Source: Porphyrobacter sp. SLTP
GTDB taxonomy: Bacteria; Pseudomonadota; Alphaproteobacteria; Sphingomonadales; Sphingomonadaceae
Reading direction: 5' to 3'
Assembly: GCF_009905735.1 (NCBI RefSeq)
Contig: NZ_JAAALE010000012.1
Location: 44,458 to 108,457, forward strand
Length of the DNA: 64,000 bases
Below the pieces are notes generated by a model. It saw only the letters and a program-made list of their open reading frames with translations, was not told where the DNA came from and did not search any database. The position numbers were made by a program, and so were the translations under genes. The first letter of the stretch is position 1, and the number at the start of each line of letters is the position of its first letter. This document shows positions 16,932 to 26,007 of this stretch, one piece after another.

Positions 16932-18668
16932 ATGGCACTTGCGCGCCTCATCTTCCGTTACGTCGTGGCTGCTGCGCTCCTCGCGCTGTTGGCCGCGCGT
17001 CCGGCTGCGGCGAATGATCATACTGTGCCAATCTTTGCTCCGACGTGCCACGCCGCAAGCGGCGTCGAGGCCACGGCGCGCGACATGCAGGCGCGGGGGC
17101 GATGGATCTGCAACAACCAGTCATGGCGGTCGGATGTGCCCGTGGTCTGGCTTCGGTTCGAGGCGGGAAGCTGGCAGGGTGAAAAGCTGCCGCGGCAGTT
17201 CTTCTCCCGCATTGCCCGGTTCAAGTCCGTCACCTTCCACGCGATCGACGCCGATGGCGAGAGCCGCGTCACGCGCCTGACGCAGGCCGATGGGGTCGCG
17301 TTCCCCGCTGGCCCGGTGTTCCAGCTCCCCCTGCCCAAAGTCACCGCCGAGACGACCGTGCTGCTGGCCCGGATCGAAGCCCCGCACTCGGTCCCGCTGC
17401 TGACCGAGGCACGCATCACCCATGATCCGGGCGAGGCCGAATGGTCGCAGACCGAAATGATGCTGCTGGCCTTCGTGGTCGGGATGCTGGTGCTGCCGCT
17501 GTTGTTCGACATCAGCTTCTTCCTGGTGCTGCGCGAACGCTTCGTGGTGCTCCATGCCGCAATGGTCAGCGCCATGATGATCTATGTGGTGACGGCGGGA
17601 GGGTTGGCCTCGGCCTTCGTGACGCTGCCGGTGGCTGTCCTCGCCGTGGTGTCGCCCTTGTCCTACGCCATTGGCGCCGGACTATCGATGCTGTTCCTGG
17701 CGACCTTCCTGGAACGCGGCGCGCAGTCGCGGGTGATGCGCAACCTGACGATCGCGACCGGCTGGTTCACCATGATCGCGCCCGGGTTCTTCGCGCTCCA
17801 GCTCGATGCGACCCAGACATTCGACGACCGCGGCTATTTCATCACCTTTATCCCCTGCATCCTCGTGATCAGCGTGGCGGTGATTGAGGCTGTGCTGCGC
17901 GGCAGCCGCTCGGCACGCTATATCGCCGCCGCGTGGATGCCGATCATCATCGCCTCGACCGAACGTCTGTTGCGCGGCTTTGGCTGGCACGTCGGCCCCT
18001 CCAGCCTCGACCAGATGATCTATGTCGCGGTCGGGATCGAGGTGGTGGTGATCAGCCTCGCGATTGCCGACCGCTTCCTCGCCCTGCGGCGCGAGCGCGA
18101 TGCGGCGCTGACCGAAGCGAAGATGCTGGAACAGATCTCGACCCGCGATTCGCTCACGGGTCTGATGAACCGCCGCGCCATCGAAGCGCGCTTCGATGAG
18201 CTGGTGGCGCAGGGCTTCGATACCTTCGCGCTGGTCGATCTCGACCGGTTCAAAGCGATCAACGACCTCCACGGCCACCAGGTTGGCGATGCCGCGCTGA
18301 TCGCCTGCGCCAGCGCGATCCGCGCGACCGGCGACCGGGATTCGATCGCGGTGCGGCTGGGGGGCGAGGAATTCGTGGTGCTGCTGCGCGGCCCGCGCTC
18401 GCTCGAACGGGCCGAGGCGCTGCGGCAGGCGATTCCGATGCGGATCGCCAAGGAAGTGCCGGGGCTCGACCTGCCGGTCACCGCCAGCATGGGCGTGATC
18501 GTGATGGCCGAAGCCACCCGCCACAAGATGGCCTTCGCCGAGTTCTACGCCCGCGCCGACGCGCTGATGTACGAAGCCAAGGCGTCCGGCCGCAACCGGC
18601 TCGCCTATGAACGTCTGACAGTGTTCACCAGCGCCCCGCCGGAGCGCCGTCGGGAACGCATGGCTTAG
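16932..18668 (+). CDS. 7TM-DISM diguanylate cyclase (GGDEF)
   Basis: A 578 aa membrane sensor expected to make cyclic di-GMP. Residues 1-30 form a signal peptide. A periplasmic 7TMR-DISM extracellular-type domain follows to about 175 (with WLRFEAGSW), then seven hydrophobic segments to about 385, a short coiled-coil linker (DRFLALRRERDAALTEAKMLEQIS) and a GGDEF domain. The active loop RLGGEEF is intact near residue 477, as are DSLTGLMNRRA and the LVDLDRFKAINDLHGHQVGD site. No RxxD product-inhibition site was evident just before the loop. ATG 16932 is preferred to an in-frame TTG at 16911. The gene diverges from the PstS-like gene. Confidence 0.92.
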   Translation: MALARLIFRYVVAAALLALLAARPAAANDHTVPIFAPTCHAASGVEATARDMQARGRWICNNQSWRSDVPVVWLRFEAGSWQGEKLPRQFFSRIARFKSVTFHAIDADGESRVTRLTQADGVAFPAGPVFQLPLPKVTAETTVLLARIEAPHSVPLLTEARITHDPGEAEWSQTEMMLLAFVVGMLVLPLLFDISFFLVLRERFVVLHAAMVSAMMIYVVTAGGLASAFVTLPVAVLAVVSPLSYAIGAGLSMLFLATFLERGAQSRVMRNLTIATGWFTMIAPGFFALQLDATQTFDDRGYFITFIPCILVISVAVIEAVLRGSRSARYIAAAWMPIIIASTERLLRGFGWHVGPSSLDQMIYVAVGIEVVVISLAIADRFLALRRERDAALTEAKMLEQISTRDSLTGLMNRRAIEARFDELVAQGFDTFALVDLDRFKAINDLHGHQVGDAALIACASAIRATGDRDSIAVRLGGEEFVVLLRGPRSLERAEALRQAIPMRIAKEVPGLDLPVTASMGVIVMAEATRHKMAFAEFYARADALMYEAKASGRNRLAYERLTVFTSAPPERRRERMA

Positions 18669-18676
18669 CGAATTCG

Positions 18677-18715
18677 CGTCCCTCCCCGTTCCGCAGGAAA
18701 GAGGAGGGACTGGGA
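18677..18715. repeat. Short palindromic repeat, family E, after the GGDEF gene
   Basis: CGTCCCTCCCCGTTCCGCAG pairs with the GAGGAGGGAC arm that follows. It closely matches the copies at 11331-11370 and 45901-45942 and sits between two convergent genes, a usual place for such elements. Confidence 0.55.
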
Positions 18716-18717
18716 GT

Positions 18718-19116
18718 TCAGGCAAACGGCGCCAGCACCTCGGGCCGCACCCGCGCCAGCCGCCCGGTGGCGCGGTCGAGCATCGCCCAGGTGGTCGCCG
18801 CGCTGACAAGGCGATTGCCGGCGCTGTCGGCAAACTCCACCCGGCGGAGCGATTTCGCGCCCATCGCCGGGCCCTCAATCCAAGTCGTCGCGGTCACGGT
18901 CTCGCCCTCAGACACGTTGCCGCGGTAATCGATCTCGTGCCGCACCACGACCCAGAAGAACGCCGCGCGATCCTCGGGCCGCGCAACTGCGTCCCAATGC
19001 GCCGTCGCCATGTCCTGAATCCACTGCACCCACACGGTGTTATTGACGTGACCGAGCTCATCAATGTGCGAAGGCTCGGCCACGAAGCTGCGGGTAAAGC
19101 GGTTGGGGCCGGTCAT
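18718..19116 (-). CDS. Acyl-CoA thioesterase (hot-dog, 4HBT family)
   Basis: A 132 aa single hot-dog domain. The N-terminal HIDELGHVNNTVWVQWIQD motif (about residues 17-35) is the 4HBT/YbgC-type signature, with the Asp replaced by Glu-Leu-Gly-His spacing as in many acyl-CoA thioesterases. The family hydrolyses acyl-CoA or aryl-CoA thioesters in the cytosol. The start ATG overlaps the upstream oligopeptidase stop by 4 bases (ATGA), so translation is coupled. The peptidase is exported, so the pairing is probably not a shared pathway. The substrate is unknown. Confidence 0.85.
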   Translation of the reverse strand: MTGPNRFTRSFVAEPSHIDELGHVNNTVWVQWIQDMATAHWDAVARPEDRAAFFWVVVRHEIDYRGNVSEGETVTATTWIEGPAMGAKSLRRVEFADSAGNRLVSAATTWAMLDRATGRLARVRPEVLAPFA

Positions 19117-21344
19117 TCGCCCTCGGTCTTCGGTGCCATCCCCATCTGCCACAGGATGAAGGCGAATTCCTCCGCCGTCTCCTTCAGGGAGTTCCAGCGG
19201 CCCGATTGCCCGCCGTGGCCTGCGCCCATGTTGGTCTTCATCAGCAGCAGGTTGTCGTCGGTCTTGAGCTCGCGCAGCTTCGCAACCCACTTGGCCGGTT
19301 CCCAATAGGTCACACGCGGATCGTTCAGCCCCGCCGTCACCAGCATCGGCGGATAATCCTGCGCGACCACCTGATCATAGGGCGAATAGGACAGCATATA
19401 GGCGAAGGACGCCTTGGAGGTGATCGGGTTGCCCCACTCCTGCCACTCGCCCGGGGTGAGCGGCAGCTTCTCGTTGAGCATCGTGTTCAGCACATCGACA
19501 AACGGCACATGCGCGACAATCGCGCCGTACTGCTTGGGATCCTGATTGATGATCGCGCCCATCAACTCGCCCCCGGCCGAACCGCCGCTGGCGGTGACCA
19601 TGCCCTCGGCGGTGTAGCCCTTGGCGATCAGGCCCCGGCCCGCATCGACGAAATCGTTGAAGGTGTTGGTCCGCTCAAACATTTTGCCTTGCAGATACCA
19701 GCGCCGCCCGAGATCGTCCCCGCCGCGAATATGCGCGATGGCATAGGCAAAGCCGCGATCCACAAGGCTGAGGCGCGAGGTCGAGAAGCCCGGCGGGATG
19801 GCATAGCCATAGGCGCCATAGGCATAGAGATGCAGCGGCCCCGGCCCTTCGATCCCGGCCTTCTTGAGGATCTCCGCACGGTCCTTGCGCATTACGATGC
19901 TGACCGGCACCATCGTCCCGTCCCGCGCCTGCACGGTCACGCGTTCGGTGGTGTAGAGCGAGGCGTCATAGCCGCTCGGGATTTCCTGCGTCTTGAGCGT
20001 CTCCAGCTTGGCGGTCTTGACGTCGTAGTCATAGACCGTGCTCGGCGTGACCATGCTCTGATAGGAAAGCCGCAGCTTGGTCATGTCATATTCGGGGTTG
20101 TTGGACAGGCCCGCGGTGTAGCTCGCTTCCGGGAAGGCGATCGGGGTGATCTTTGCCGGATCGGCATATTGGCGCAGCTCGATCTGATCGAGGCCGTTCC
20201 TGCGACCTTCGGTGACGAAGAAGTCCTTGAACAGGTCGAACCCGGTCAGATAGAATTCGTCCGACCCCGCGATCACCGTCTGCCAGTCACCCGGCGTCTC
20301 CAGCTTCGCCTTGGCGAGGCGGAAGTTGATGTGTTCGTCATTGGTCCACACCCACAATTCGCCGTCACGCACGTCGACCGAATATTCGACGCCCTTCTTG
20401 CGCGCCTTCACCAGAATCGGCTCGGCCGTCGGATTGGCGGCGGGGACGAGGCGCACTTCGCTCGTCTCGTTGTCGCCGGTGGCGATGATCAGCCAGTCTT
20501 CCTGCGCGGTCAGCCCGGTGCCGACGCCGAAGCTCTGGTCTTCCTCCTTGTAGAGCGTGACATCGCTGTCCGCCGGCGTGCCGATGACGTGCAGCTTGGC
20601 TTCCAGCGTGCGCCACTCCTCGGTCGAAGGGCCGTAGACCAGCGCGGTGTCATTCGCGACCCACACCATATCGCCGCGCAGGTTTTCCAGCACATCGGGG
20701 AGCAATTCGCCGGTCTGCAAATCCTTGATCCGCCCGGTGTAACGCTCCGACCCGTTGGTGTCGGTCGAATAGGCGAGATAGCGCTGGTTCTGGCTGATCG
20801 AAGCCGCGCCGAGGCGGAAATATTCCTGCCCTTCGGCGAGCTGGTTCTCATCAATCAGCAGTTCGGCCTCACCGCCTGCGACGGGCTTGCGCCAATGCTT
20901 GCGGTATTGCGCGCCTTCCTCGAACTCGGACCAGTAGAGGTAGTCGCCATCCTTCTGCGGAACGGTGCTGTCGTCCTCCTTGATCCGCGCGCGCATCTCG
21001 GTGAACAGCGCTTCGGTCAGCGCCGATTGGCCCGCCATCTTCGCCTCGAAATAGGCGTTCTCGGCCTTGACGTGGTTCAGCACATCCTCGTCGTCCACCA
21101 CCGGGTACGACTTGTCGTAGAGCCAGTCATAGGGGTCTTCGATGGTGATCCCGTGATGCGTGTAGGTGTGCGGGCGCTTGGCCGCGACGGGCGGTGTGAT
21201 GTCGGGTGTGGCGGCAGTGGAAGCGGCGGATGACGTTGTCACGCGGGACTGTTCCTCTCGGGTGGTGGTGTTCGCGGCGGCTGGCACACAAGTGGTGGCC
21301 GCAAGGGCTGTGGCAAGAGCAAGGCGGCTGATCGGGCGGGTCAT
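19113..21344 (-). CDS. S9A family oligopeptidase B, exported
   Basis: A 743 aa prolyl-oligopeptidase-family serine peptidase. An N-terminal signal peptide (MTRPISRLALATALAATTCVPAAAN) suggests periplasmic location, unlike cytosolic E. coli PtrB. A beta-propeller occupies about residues 60-470; the alpha/beta hydrolase domain has the nucleophile motif TASGGSAGGELMGA (near 585), the aspartate in GLNDPRVTYWEPAKW and the histidine in GAGHGGQSGRW. Oligopeptidase B cleaves after Arg/Lys in short peptides. It is first in a two-gene unit with the thioesterase. Confidence 0.92.
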   Translation of the reverse strand: MTRPISRLALATALAATTCVPAAANTTTREEQSRVTTSSAASTAATPDITPPVAAKRPHTYTHHGITIEDPYDWLYDKSYPVVDDEDVLNHVKAENAYFEAKMAGQSALTEALFTEMRARIKEDDSTVPQKDGDYLYWSEFEEGAQYRKHWRKPVAGGEAELLIDENQLAEGQEYFRLGAASISQNQRYLAYSTDTNGSERYTGRIKDLQTGELLPDVLENLRGDMVWVANDTALVYGPSTEEWRTLEAKLHVIGTPADSDVTLYKEEDQSFGVGTGLTAQEDWLIIATGDNETSEVRLVPAANPTAEPILVKARKKGVEYSVDVRDGELWVWTNDEHINFRLAKAKLETPGDWQTVIAGSDEFYLTGFDLFKDFFVTEGRRNGLDQIELRQYADPAKITPIAFPEASYTAGLSNNPEYDMTKLRLSYQSMVTPSTVYDYDVKTAKLETLKTQEIPSGYDASLYTTERVTVQARDGTMVPVSIVMRKDRAEILKKAGIEGPGPLHLYAYGAYGYAIPPGFSTSRLSLVDRGFAYAIAHIRGGDDLGRRWYLQGKMFERTNTFNDFVDAGRGLIAKGYTAEGMVTASGGSAGGELMGAIINQDPKQYGAIVAHVPFVDVLNTMLNEKLPLTPGEWQEWGNPITSKASFAYMLSYSPYDQVVAQDYPPMLVTAGLNDPRVTYWEPAKWVAKLRELKTDDNLLLMKTNMGAGHGGQSGRWNSLKETAEEFAFILWQMGMAPKTEGE

Positions 21345-21479
21345 GGTTGGTCGTCCCCTTTGGCAGGCGGCCAGCGTGCATCCGGGTGGAAAGACGCGGG
21401 TTTTGGGCCTATGTTGGCGGTTCTAGAGATACATTCCTGCGCGGCAAGTGCCCCGCGCGATAAGCCGAGGATCGATGAA

Positions 21480-23285
21480 ATGCTGATGCAGACCCATGAA
21501 GCCCGCTTGGCCGCGCTGCGCGAGGAATTGAAGCGCCGCGGCGTGGACGGGTTCATCGTGCCGATCAGCGATGAGCATATGAGCGAATATGTCGGCGAAT
21601 ATGCCCAGCGCTTGGGCTGGCTGACGGGGTTCGGCGGCTCGGCCGGGTTCGCGGCGGTGACGCTCAACCACGCGGCGATCTTCGTGGACGGGCGCTACAC
21701 CGTGCAGGTGCGCGAGCAGGTCGACGGGCAATTGTTCGATTACAAGAGCGTGCCCGCCGAAAGCCTTGCCGGGTGGCTGGCCGAGGTGTGCGAGGATGGC
21801 GCGCGCATCGCCTATGACCCGTGGCTCCACACCTGGGCCTGGGTCGAGGCGCTGGAAAAGCAGGTCAATCCCAAGGGCGTCACGCTGGTCCCGCTCGCCA
21901 GCAACCCGATCGACGCGGTGTGGGCCGATCGCCCGGCGCCGTCGGCGGCGGTGGCGACGGTCCATGACGAAACACTCGCCGGGCGTTCCTCGGCGGACAA
22001 GCGTGCGGCGGTGGCCGATTGGCTGGTCAAGGAAGGCCATGATGCCGTGGTGATCCCGGCGCTCGACTCGGTCGCGTGGCTGCTCAATATTCGCGGCGCG
22101 GACGTGTCGCATACGCCGGTGGCGCTGTCCTATGTCATCGCCCGCAAGGATGGCAGCGCCGAGCTGTTCATCGCGCCCGAGAAGGTCACGCCCGAACTCA
22201 CTCGCCACCTCGGCAACGCGGTGACGATCCGTGATCGGGGCGCGTTCGAAAGCGCCTTGAGCGAATATGCAGGCCAGAGCGTCGCGCTCGATCCCGATTT
22301 CGCGGTGGTCGGCATCGCGCAGGCCCTGCGCGCGGGCGGCGCGACATTCGCGTTCAAGCAGGACCCGACGATCCTCGCCAAGGCGATCAAGAACCCGGCC
22401 GAACAGGCAGGTCAGCGCGATGCGCAGACGCGGGACGGGGCGGCGGTGTCGCGCTTCCTGCGCTGGCTGGCAATCGAAGCGCCGAAGGGCGGCGTGGACG
22501 AACTTGCCGCCGCCGCGCGCCTGCAAGCCTTCCGCGAGGAAGACCCCAGCCTCAGCGATCTGAGCTTCGACACCATCTCCGCCGCTGCGGGCCATGCCGC
22601 GCTGCCGCATTACAAGGTGGACGAGGACAGCAATATCCCGATCCCGCCGTCCTCGATCTATCTGGTCGATTCGGGCGGGCAATATCCTGGCGGCACCACC
22701 GACATCACCCGCACCGTGTGGGTCGGGCCCGGCGAGCCAACCGCCGAGATGCGCGACCGCAACACCCGCGTGTTGAAGGGCCACATCCAGCTCGCCCGCG
22801 CGGTGTTCCCGCAAGGCACCTGCGGCGGCCAGCTCGATGTGCTGGCGCGGCAATATCTCTGGGAAGCGGGCGTCGATTACGCCCACGGCACCGGGCACGG
22901 CGTGGGCAGCGTGCTCGCCGTGCACGAAGGCCCGCAGCGCATCGCCAAGCCCAGCGGCGGGCAGGCGGGCACCGGGCAGGAGCTGTTCGCGGGCATGATC
23001 CTTTCCAACGAGCCGGGCTATTACAAGCCGGGCGCCTTCGGCATCCGGATCGAGAATCTGGTGCTGGTGGAAGAACGCGAAATTGCAGGGATGGAAGGCA
23101 AGTATCTCGGGTTCGAGACGCTGACCTTCGTGCCGCTGGATCGCAAGCTGATCGAGAAAGCCCTGCTGACGGCGGAGGAAATCGCGTGGGTGGATGCCTA
23201 TCACGCGCAGGTGCGCGAGACCCTGTCGCCGCGCCTGACGGGCGATGATCTGGCGTGGGTGGAGCGCGAAACCCTACCCCTTTAG
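21480..23285 (+). CDS. Xaa-Pro aminopeptidase (M24B)
   Basis: A 601 aa three-domain aminopeptidase P of the longer type. Two creatinase-like N-terminal domains (about residues 1-310) precede the pita-bread catalytic domain, where all five metal ligands are visible: the two aspartates of LVDSGGQYPGGTTDITRT, the histidine of HGTGHGVGSVLAVHE, and the glutamates of LSNEPGYY and GIRIENLVLV. It removes N-terminal residues before proline and probably acts in the cytosol. ATG 21480 is chosen because GAGG lies 9 bases before it; ATG 21411 upstream would add unconserved sequence. It is transcribed divergently from the oligopeptidase gene. Confidence 0.93.
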   Translation: MLMQTHEARLAALREELKRRGVDGFIVPISDEHMSEYVGEYAQRLGWLTGFGGSAGFAAVTLNHAAIFVDGRYTVQVREQVDGQLFDYKSVPAESLAGWLAEVCEDGARIAYDPWLHTWAWVEALEKQVNPKGVTLVPLASNPIDAVWADRPAPSAAVATVHDETLAGRSSADKRAAVADWLVKEGHDAVVIPALDSVAWLLNIRGADVSHTPVALSYVIARKDGSAELFIAPEKVTPELTRHLGNAVTIRDRGAFESALSEYAGQSVALDPDFAVVGIAQALRAGGATFAFKQDPTILAKAIKNPAEQAGQRDAQTRDGAAVSRFLRWLAIEAPKGGVDELAAAARLQAFREEDPSLSDLSFDTISAAAGHAALPHYKVDEDSNIPIPPSSIYLVDSGGQYPGGTTDITRTVWVGPGEPTAEMRDRNTRVLKGHIQLARAVFPQGTCGGQLDVLARQYLWEAGVDYAHGTGHGVGSVLAVHEGPQRIAKPSGGQAGTGQELFAGMILSNEPGYYKPGAFGIRIENLVLVEEREIAGMEGKYLGFETLTFVPLDRKLIEKALLTAEEIAWVDAYHAQVRETLSPRLTGDDLAWVERETLPL

Positions 23286-23287
23286 CA

Positions 23288-23382
23288 TCGTCGCCCCGTG
23301 CTTGACACGGGGCTTGGCTAACTTCCCGTCCGCAAACGCTTGAGAAGAAAAGCCAAGCCCCGGATCAAGTCCGGGGCGACGA
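23288..23382. repeat. Large inverted repeat, family B
   Basis: A 32-base arm (23288-23319) and its near-perfect inverse (23351-23382) flank a 31-base spacer; each arm also contains a smaller palindrome (CCCCGTGCTTGACACGGGG type). A second complete copy is at 43447-43537 and a half copy at 63413-63440. It lies just after the aminopeptidase stop and probably folds into a cruciform or long hairpin. Confidence 0.8.
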
Positions 23383-23464
23383 AACTTAGGCAACTCACCT
23401 TGTTGGAAGCTCAATGTTCCTGTAATGTTCCACCATCGATTCGCATCACATGGGAGGAAACACG

Positions 23465-23845
23465 ATGATCGGCTACGTCACCTTGGGCACCAATGATCTG
23501 CCGCGCGCGGCGGCGTTCTATGACGCGCTGGCCGCGCATTTCGGGGTCGGGCGGATGATGGATACCGAAGCCTTCATCGCCTGGGGCGAATGGGGCGGTG
23601 CGCCGGGGATTGCGGCGACCCTGCCGTTCGATGGCCAGCCCGCCACCGTGGGCAACGGCGTGATGGTCGCGCTCGAAGTGAAGACGACGGAAGATGTCGA
23701 TGCGATCCACGGCATCGCGATGGCGCACGGCGGCCGCGACGAAGGCGCCCCCGGCCCGCGCGGCGAGGACGGGTTCTATGCCGGCTATTTCCGCGATCCC
23801 GATGGCAACAAGCTGAACGCCTTCTGCATGGTGCCCAAAAAATGA
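23465..23845 (+). CDS. VOC-family (glyoxalase/bleomycin-resistance fold) protein
   Basis: A 126 aa vicinal-oxygen-chelate protein. It starts with MIGYVTLGTNDLPRAAAFYDAL and ends with GFYAGYFRDPDGNKLNAFC, the two-fold motifs typical of the family. Members are metal-dependent lyases, dioxygenases or binding proteins, and the substrate cannot be told. The ATG at 23465 has a strong GGGAGG site 8 bases upstream. The stop overlaps the next ATG (ATGA), coupling it to the cupin gene. Confidence 0.88.
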   Translation: MIGYVTLGTNDLPRAAAFYDALAAHFGVGRMMDTEAFIAWGEWGGAPGIAATLPFDGQPATVGNGVMVALEVKTTEDVDAIHGIAMAHGGRDEGAPGPRGEDGFYAGYFRDPDGNKLNAFCMVPKK

Positions 23846-24237
23846 CCGCGCCCCGGCTGGAGGAGCGGTTCATCCACCTCGGTCTCGGCGCCAAGGCCGA
23901 GGTGCTGCCGCCCTTCACCGGGATGGCATGGTACGAAGACTACGGCGCGCGTGCTGCCGCTGACGGGGCGGAAGGGCGGTTGGTGTCGCAATACACCTTC
24001 TGCGAAAGCTGGACCTCATGGGAGATGCATCCGGCAGGCGCCGAAGTGGTGATCTGCGTGGCGGGGTCGATGGTGCTGGTGCAGGAACATCCCGATGGGC
24101 GGCATGAAAGCGTGACGCTGACGGCGGGGGACTATGCGATCAACCCGCCCGGCGTGTGGCACACCGCCGATGTGGCAGAGAGCGCAACCGCGATCTTCAT
24201 CACCGCCGGGGAGGGCACCGAGCACCGCCCGCGCTAG
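23842..24237 (+). CDS. Cupin-domain protein
   Basis: A 131 aa small beta-barrel of cupin type. A core WEMHPAGAEVVICVAGSMVLVQE and a second half DYAINPPGVWHTADVAESATAIFITAGEGTEHR give the two cupin motifs, with the His of PPGVWHTAD and a Glu as likely metal ligands. It is translationally coupled to the VOC gene, so both may act on the same small metabolite, for example in detoxification. Enzyme or binding role unknown. Confidence 0.82.
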   Translation: MTAPRLEERFIHLGLGAKAEVLPPFTGMAWYEDYGARAAADGAEGRLVSQYTFCESWTSWEMHPAGAEVVICVAGSMVLVQEHPDGRHESVTLTAGDYAINPPGVWHTADVAESATAIFITAGEGTEHRPR

Positions 24238-24275
24238 CTTTCTCGCGGCGGTGCGGATGGCCCGCGGCGTCGCGC

Positions 24276-24316
24276 GGTCATTGTGCCATCATCGCCGGGT
24301 CATTGCGTGTTTCACG
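24276..24316. repeat. Dispersed 41-base repeat, family G
   Basis: GGTCATTG...ATCATCGCC...GGTCATTG is repeated with about 85% identity at 58736-58776. Inside each copy TCATTG occurs twice about 22 bases apart. It lies between two convergent genes (cupin and HerA-like). Confidence 0.5.
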
Positions 24317-24368
24317 TGGAACAGTCGGCGGCCCGTTTCCCGGTCTGCCCCGCTTGTCCGAGCGGACG

Positions 24369-25907
24369 TCAGCGCATCAGCCCGCCGATCAGGTTCCTGA
24401 CAAAAGCGGTCGCGCCGGTCTTGAGCGGATTGGCGCCGGACTTCTTGCCCAGCACCGCCGCCACCGCGATCGAAGCCAGCGAACCGCCCGCCGCAGTCAT
24501 CGCGCTCTTGCCCGCCTTCTCCCACACAGACGGCGTCTTGCGCTCACGCTTGCCGACTTCCTCGCGTCCCTTTTCCGCGACTTCCTCCGCCGTGGCAGCC
24601 GCATCGGCAGCCTTGGCGGCGAGGACTTCGGCGGCGCTTTCGCGGTCGGCGCGGGTGTCGTACTTGCCATCGAGCGGGCTAATCGATTGAATAATCGCGC
24701 GCTCCTTGGGCGTCACCGGGCCGAGGCGCGAACGCGGCGGCTTGATCAGTGTGCGCTCGACAATGGTGGGGGCACCGTCCTCATCCAGCGTGGAAACCAG
24801 CGCCTCGCCCACCTTCAGCTCGGTGATCGCGGATTCGACATCGAGCTTGGGATTGACCCGGAACGTCTCCGCCGCCGCCTTGATCGCGCGCTGATCGCGC
24901 GGGGTGAAAGCGCGCAAGGCATGCTGCACCCGGTTGCCGAGTTGGCCGGCCACTTCCTCGGGAATGTCGATCGGGTTCTGGGTGACGAAGAACACGCCGA
25001 CACCCTTGGAACGGATCAGGCGAACCACGTTCTCGATAGTGTCCTGCAAGGCCTTGGGCGCATCGTCGAACAGCAGGTGCGCCTCGTCAAAGAAGAACAC
25101 CAGCTTGGGCTTTTCGGGATCGCCGACTTCGGGCAGGCTCTCGAACAGTTCCGCCAGCAGCCACAGCAGGAAGGTGGCGTAAAGCTTGGGACTGCGCATC
25201 AGCTTGTCCGCGGCGAGCACGTTGACGTAACCGCGACCCTGCTCGTCCACCTTGAGGAAATCATTGATCTCCAGCGCGGGCTCACCGAAGAAATTGTCCG
25301 CCCCTTGCGCCTCGAAACTGAGCAATTGGCGCTGGATCGATCCGACAGAAGGCTTGGTGACGTTGCCATATTTGCCGGACAATTCCGCCGAATTCTCGTT
25401 CGCCCAGGCCAGCAGCGCCTGCAAGTCGCTGAAGTCGAGCAGCAGCAACCCGTTCTCGTCAGCATAGCGGAAGATGATCTGCAGCACGCCTTCCTGCGTC
25501 TCGTTCAGATCGAGCAAGCGCGACAGCAGCAGCGGGCCCATTTCCGACACTGTGGTCCGGATCGGGTGGCCCTGCTCGCCATAGAGGTCCCAGAAGATCA
25601 CCGGATTGTCGGTGTAGGTGTAATCACTGATGCCGAGTTCCTTGGCGCGGCTCTCCAGCTTGTCGGCGTGCTTGAAGGTCGGCGAACCCGGCATGGCAAT
25701 GCCCGACAGGTCGCCTTTCACGTCGGCGACGAACACCGGCACGCCCGCCTTGGAAAAGCTCTCGGCGATGCCCTGCAAGGTCACGGTCTTGCCCGTGCCG
25801 GTCGCGCCCGCGATCAGCCCGTGGCGGTTCGACCGGCTAAGCGCCAGCGCTTGGCGCGATCCGTCCGACCCCAGCCCCAGATAGATATCGCCCGCCTGCT
25901 CACCCAT
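24369..25907 (-). CDS. HerA-like / DUF853 (YjgR-type) ATPase
   Basis: A 512 aa protein of the HerA-FtsK ATPase superfamily. Walker [10 protein letters not shown] lies at about residues 33-41 and Walker [16 protein letters not shown] near 270, with [44 protein letters not shown] as the sensor and arginine-finger region. The C-terminal 100 residues are Ala/Glu-rich, probably coiled coil, with a short hydrophobic stretch. YjgR-type proteins are widespread and functionally unassigned, although the fold suggests DNA or protein translocation. No nuclease (NurA) partner lies next to it. The ATG is divergent from pabB. Confidence 0.88.
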   Translation of the reverse strand: MGEQAGDIYLGLGSDGSRQALALSRSNRHGLIAGATGTGKTVTLQGIAESFSKAGVPVFVADVKGDLSGIAMPGSPTFKHADKLESRAKELGISDYTYTDNPVIFWDLYGEQGHPIRTTVSEMGPLLLSRLLDLNETQEGVLQIIFRYADENGLLLLDFSDLQALLAWANENSAELSGKYGNVTKPSVGSIQRQLLSFEAQGADNFFGEPALEINDFLKVDEQGRGYVNVLAADKLMRSPKLYATFLLWLLAELFESLPEVGDPEKPKLVFFFDEAHLLFDDAPKALQDTIENVVRLIRSKGVGVFFVTQNPIDIPEEVAGQLGNRVQHALRAFTPRDQRAIKAAAETFRVNPKLDVESAITELKVGEALVSTLDEDGAPTIVERTLIKPPRSRLGPVTPKERAIIQSISPLDGKYDTRADRESAAEVLAAKAADAAATAEEVAEKGREEVGKRERKTPSVWEKAGKSAMTAAGGSLASIAVAAVLGKKSGANPLKTGATAFVRNLIGGLMR

Positions 25908-26007
25908 GCTTGATCCCCGTCACACTCTGTCTGACCCTGATGTGCAGGGGCCGTCCGCAGCGGTCAAGTTCTCGACAGCGGCGCACATTTGGCTAAGGCT
26001 ATCCGGC

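Noticed and set aside
23288..23382. Insertion sequence or CRISPR repeat
   Set aside because: There is no transposase, no direct target duplication and no spacer array; only inverted arms.
24314..24336. EcfG-type promoter (GGAAC...CGTT)
   Set aside because: The spacing is 11 bases; 16-17 are needed.
25906..26007. A longer N-terminus of the PabB fusion from ATG 25906
   Set aside because: It overlaps the divergent gene start and adds 34 residues unlike the family.
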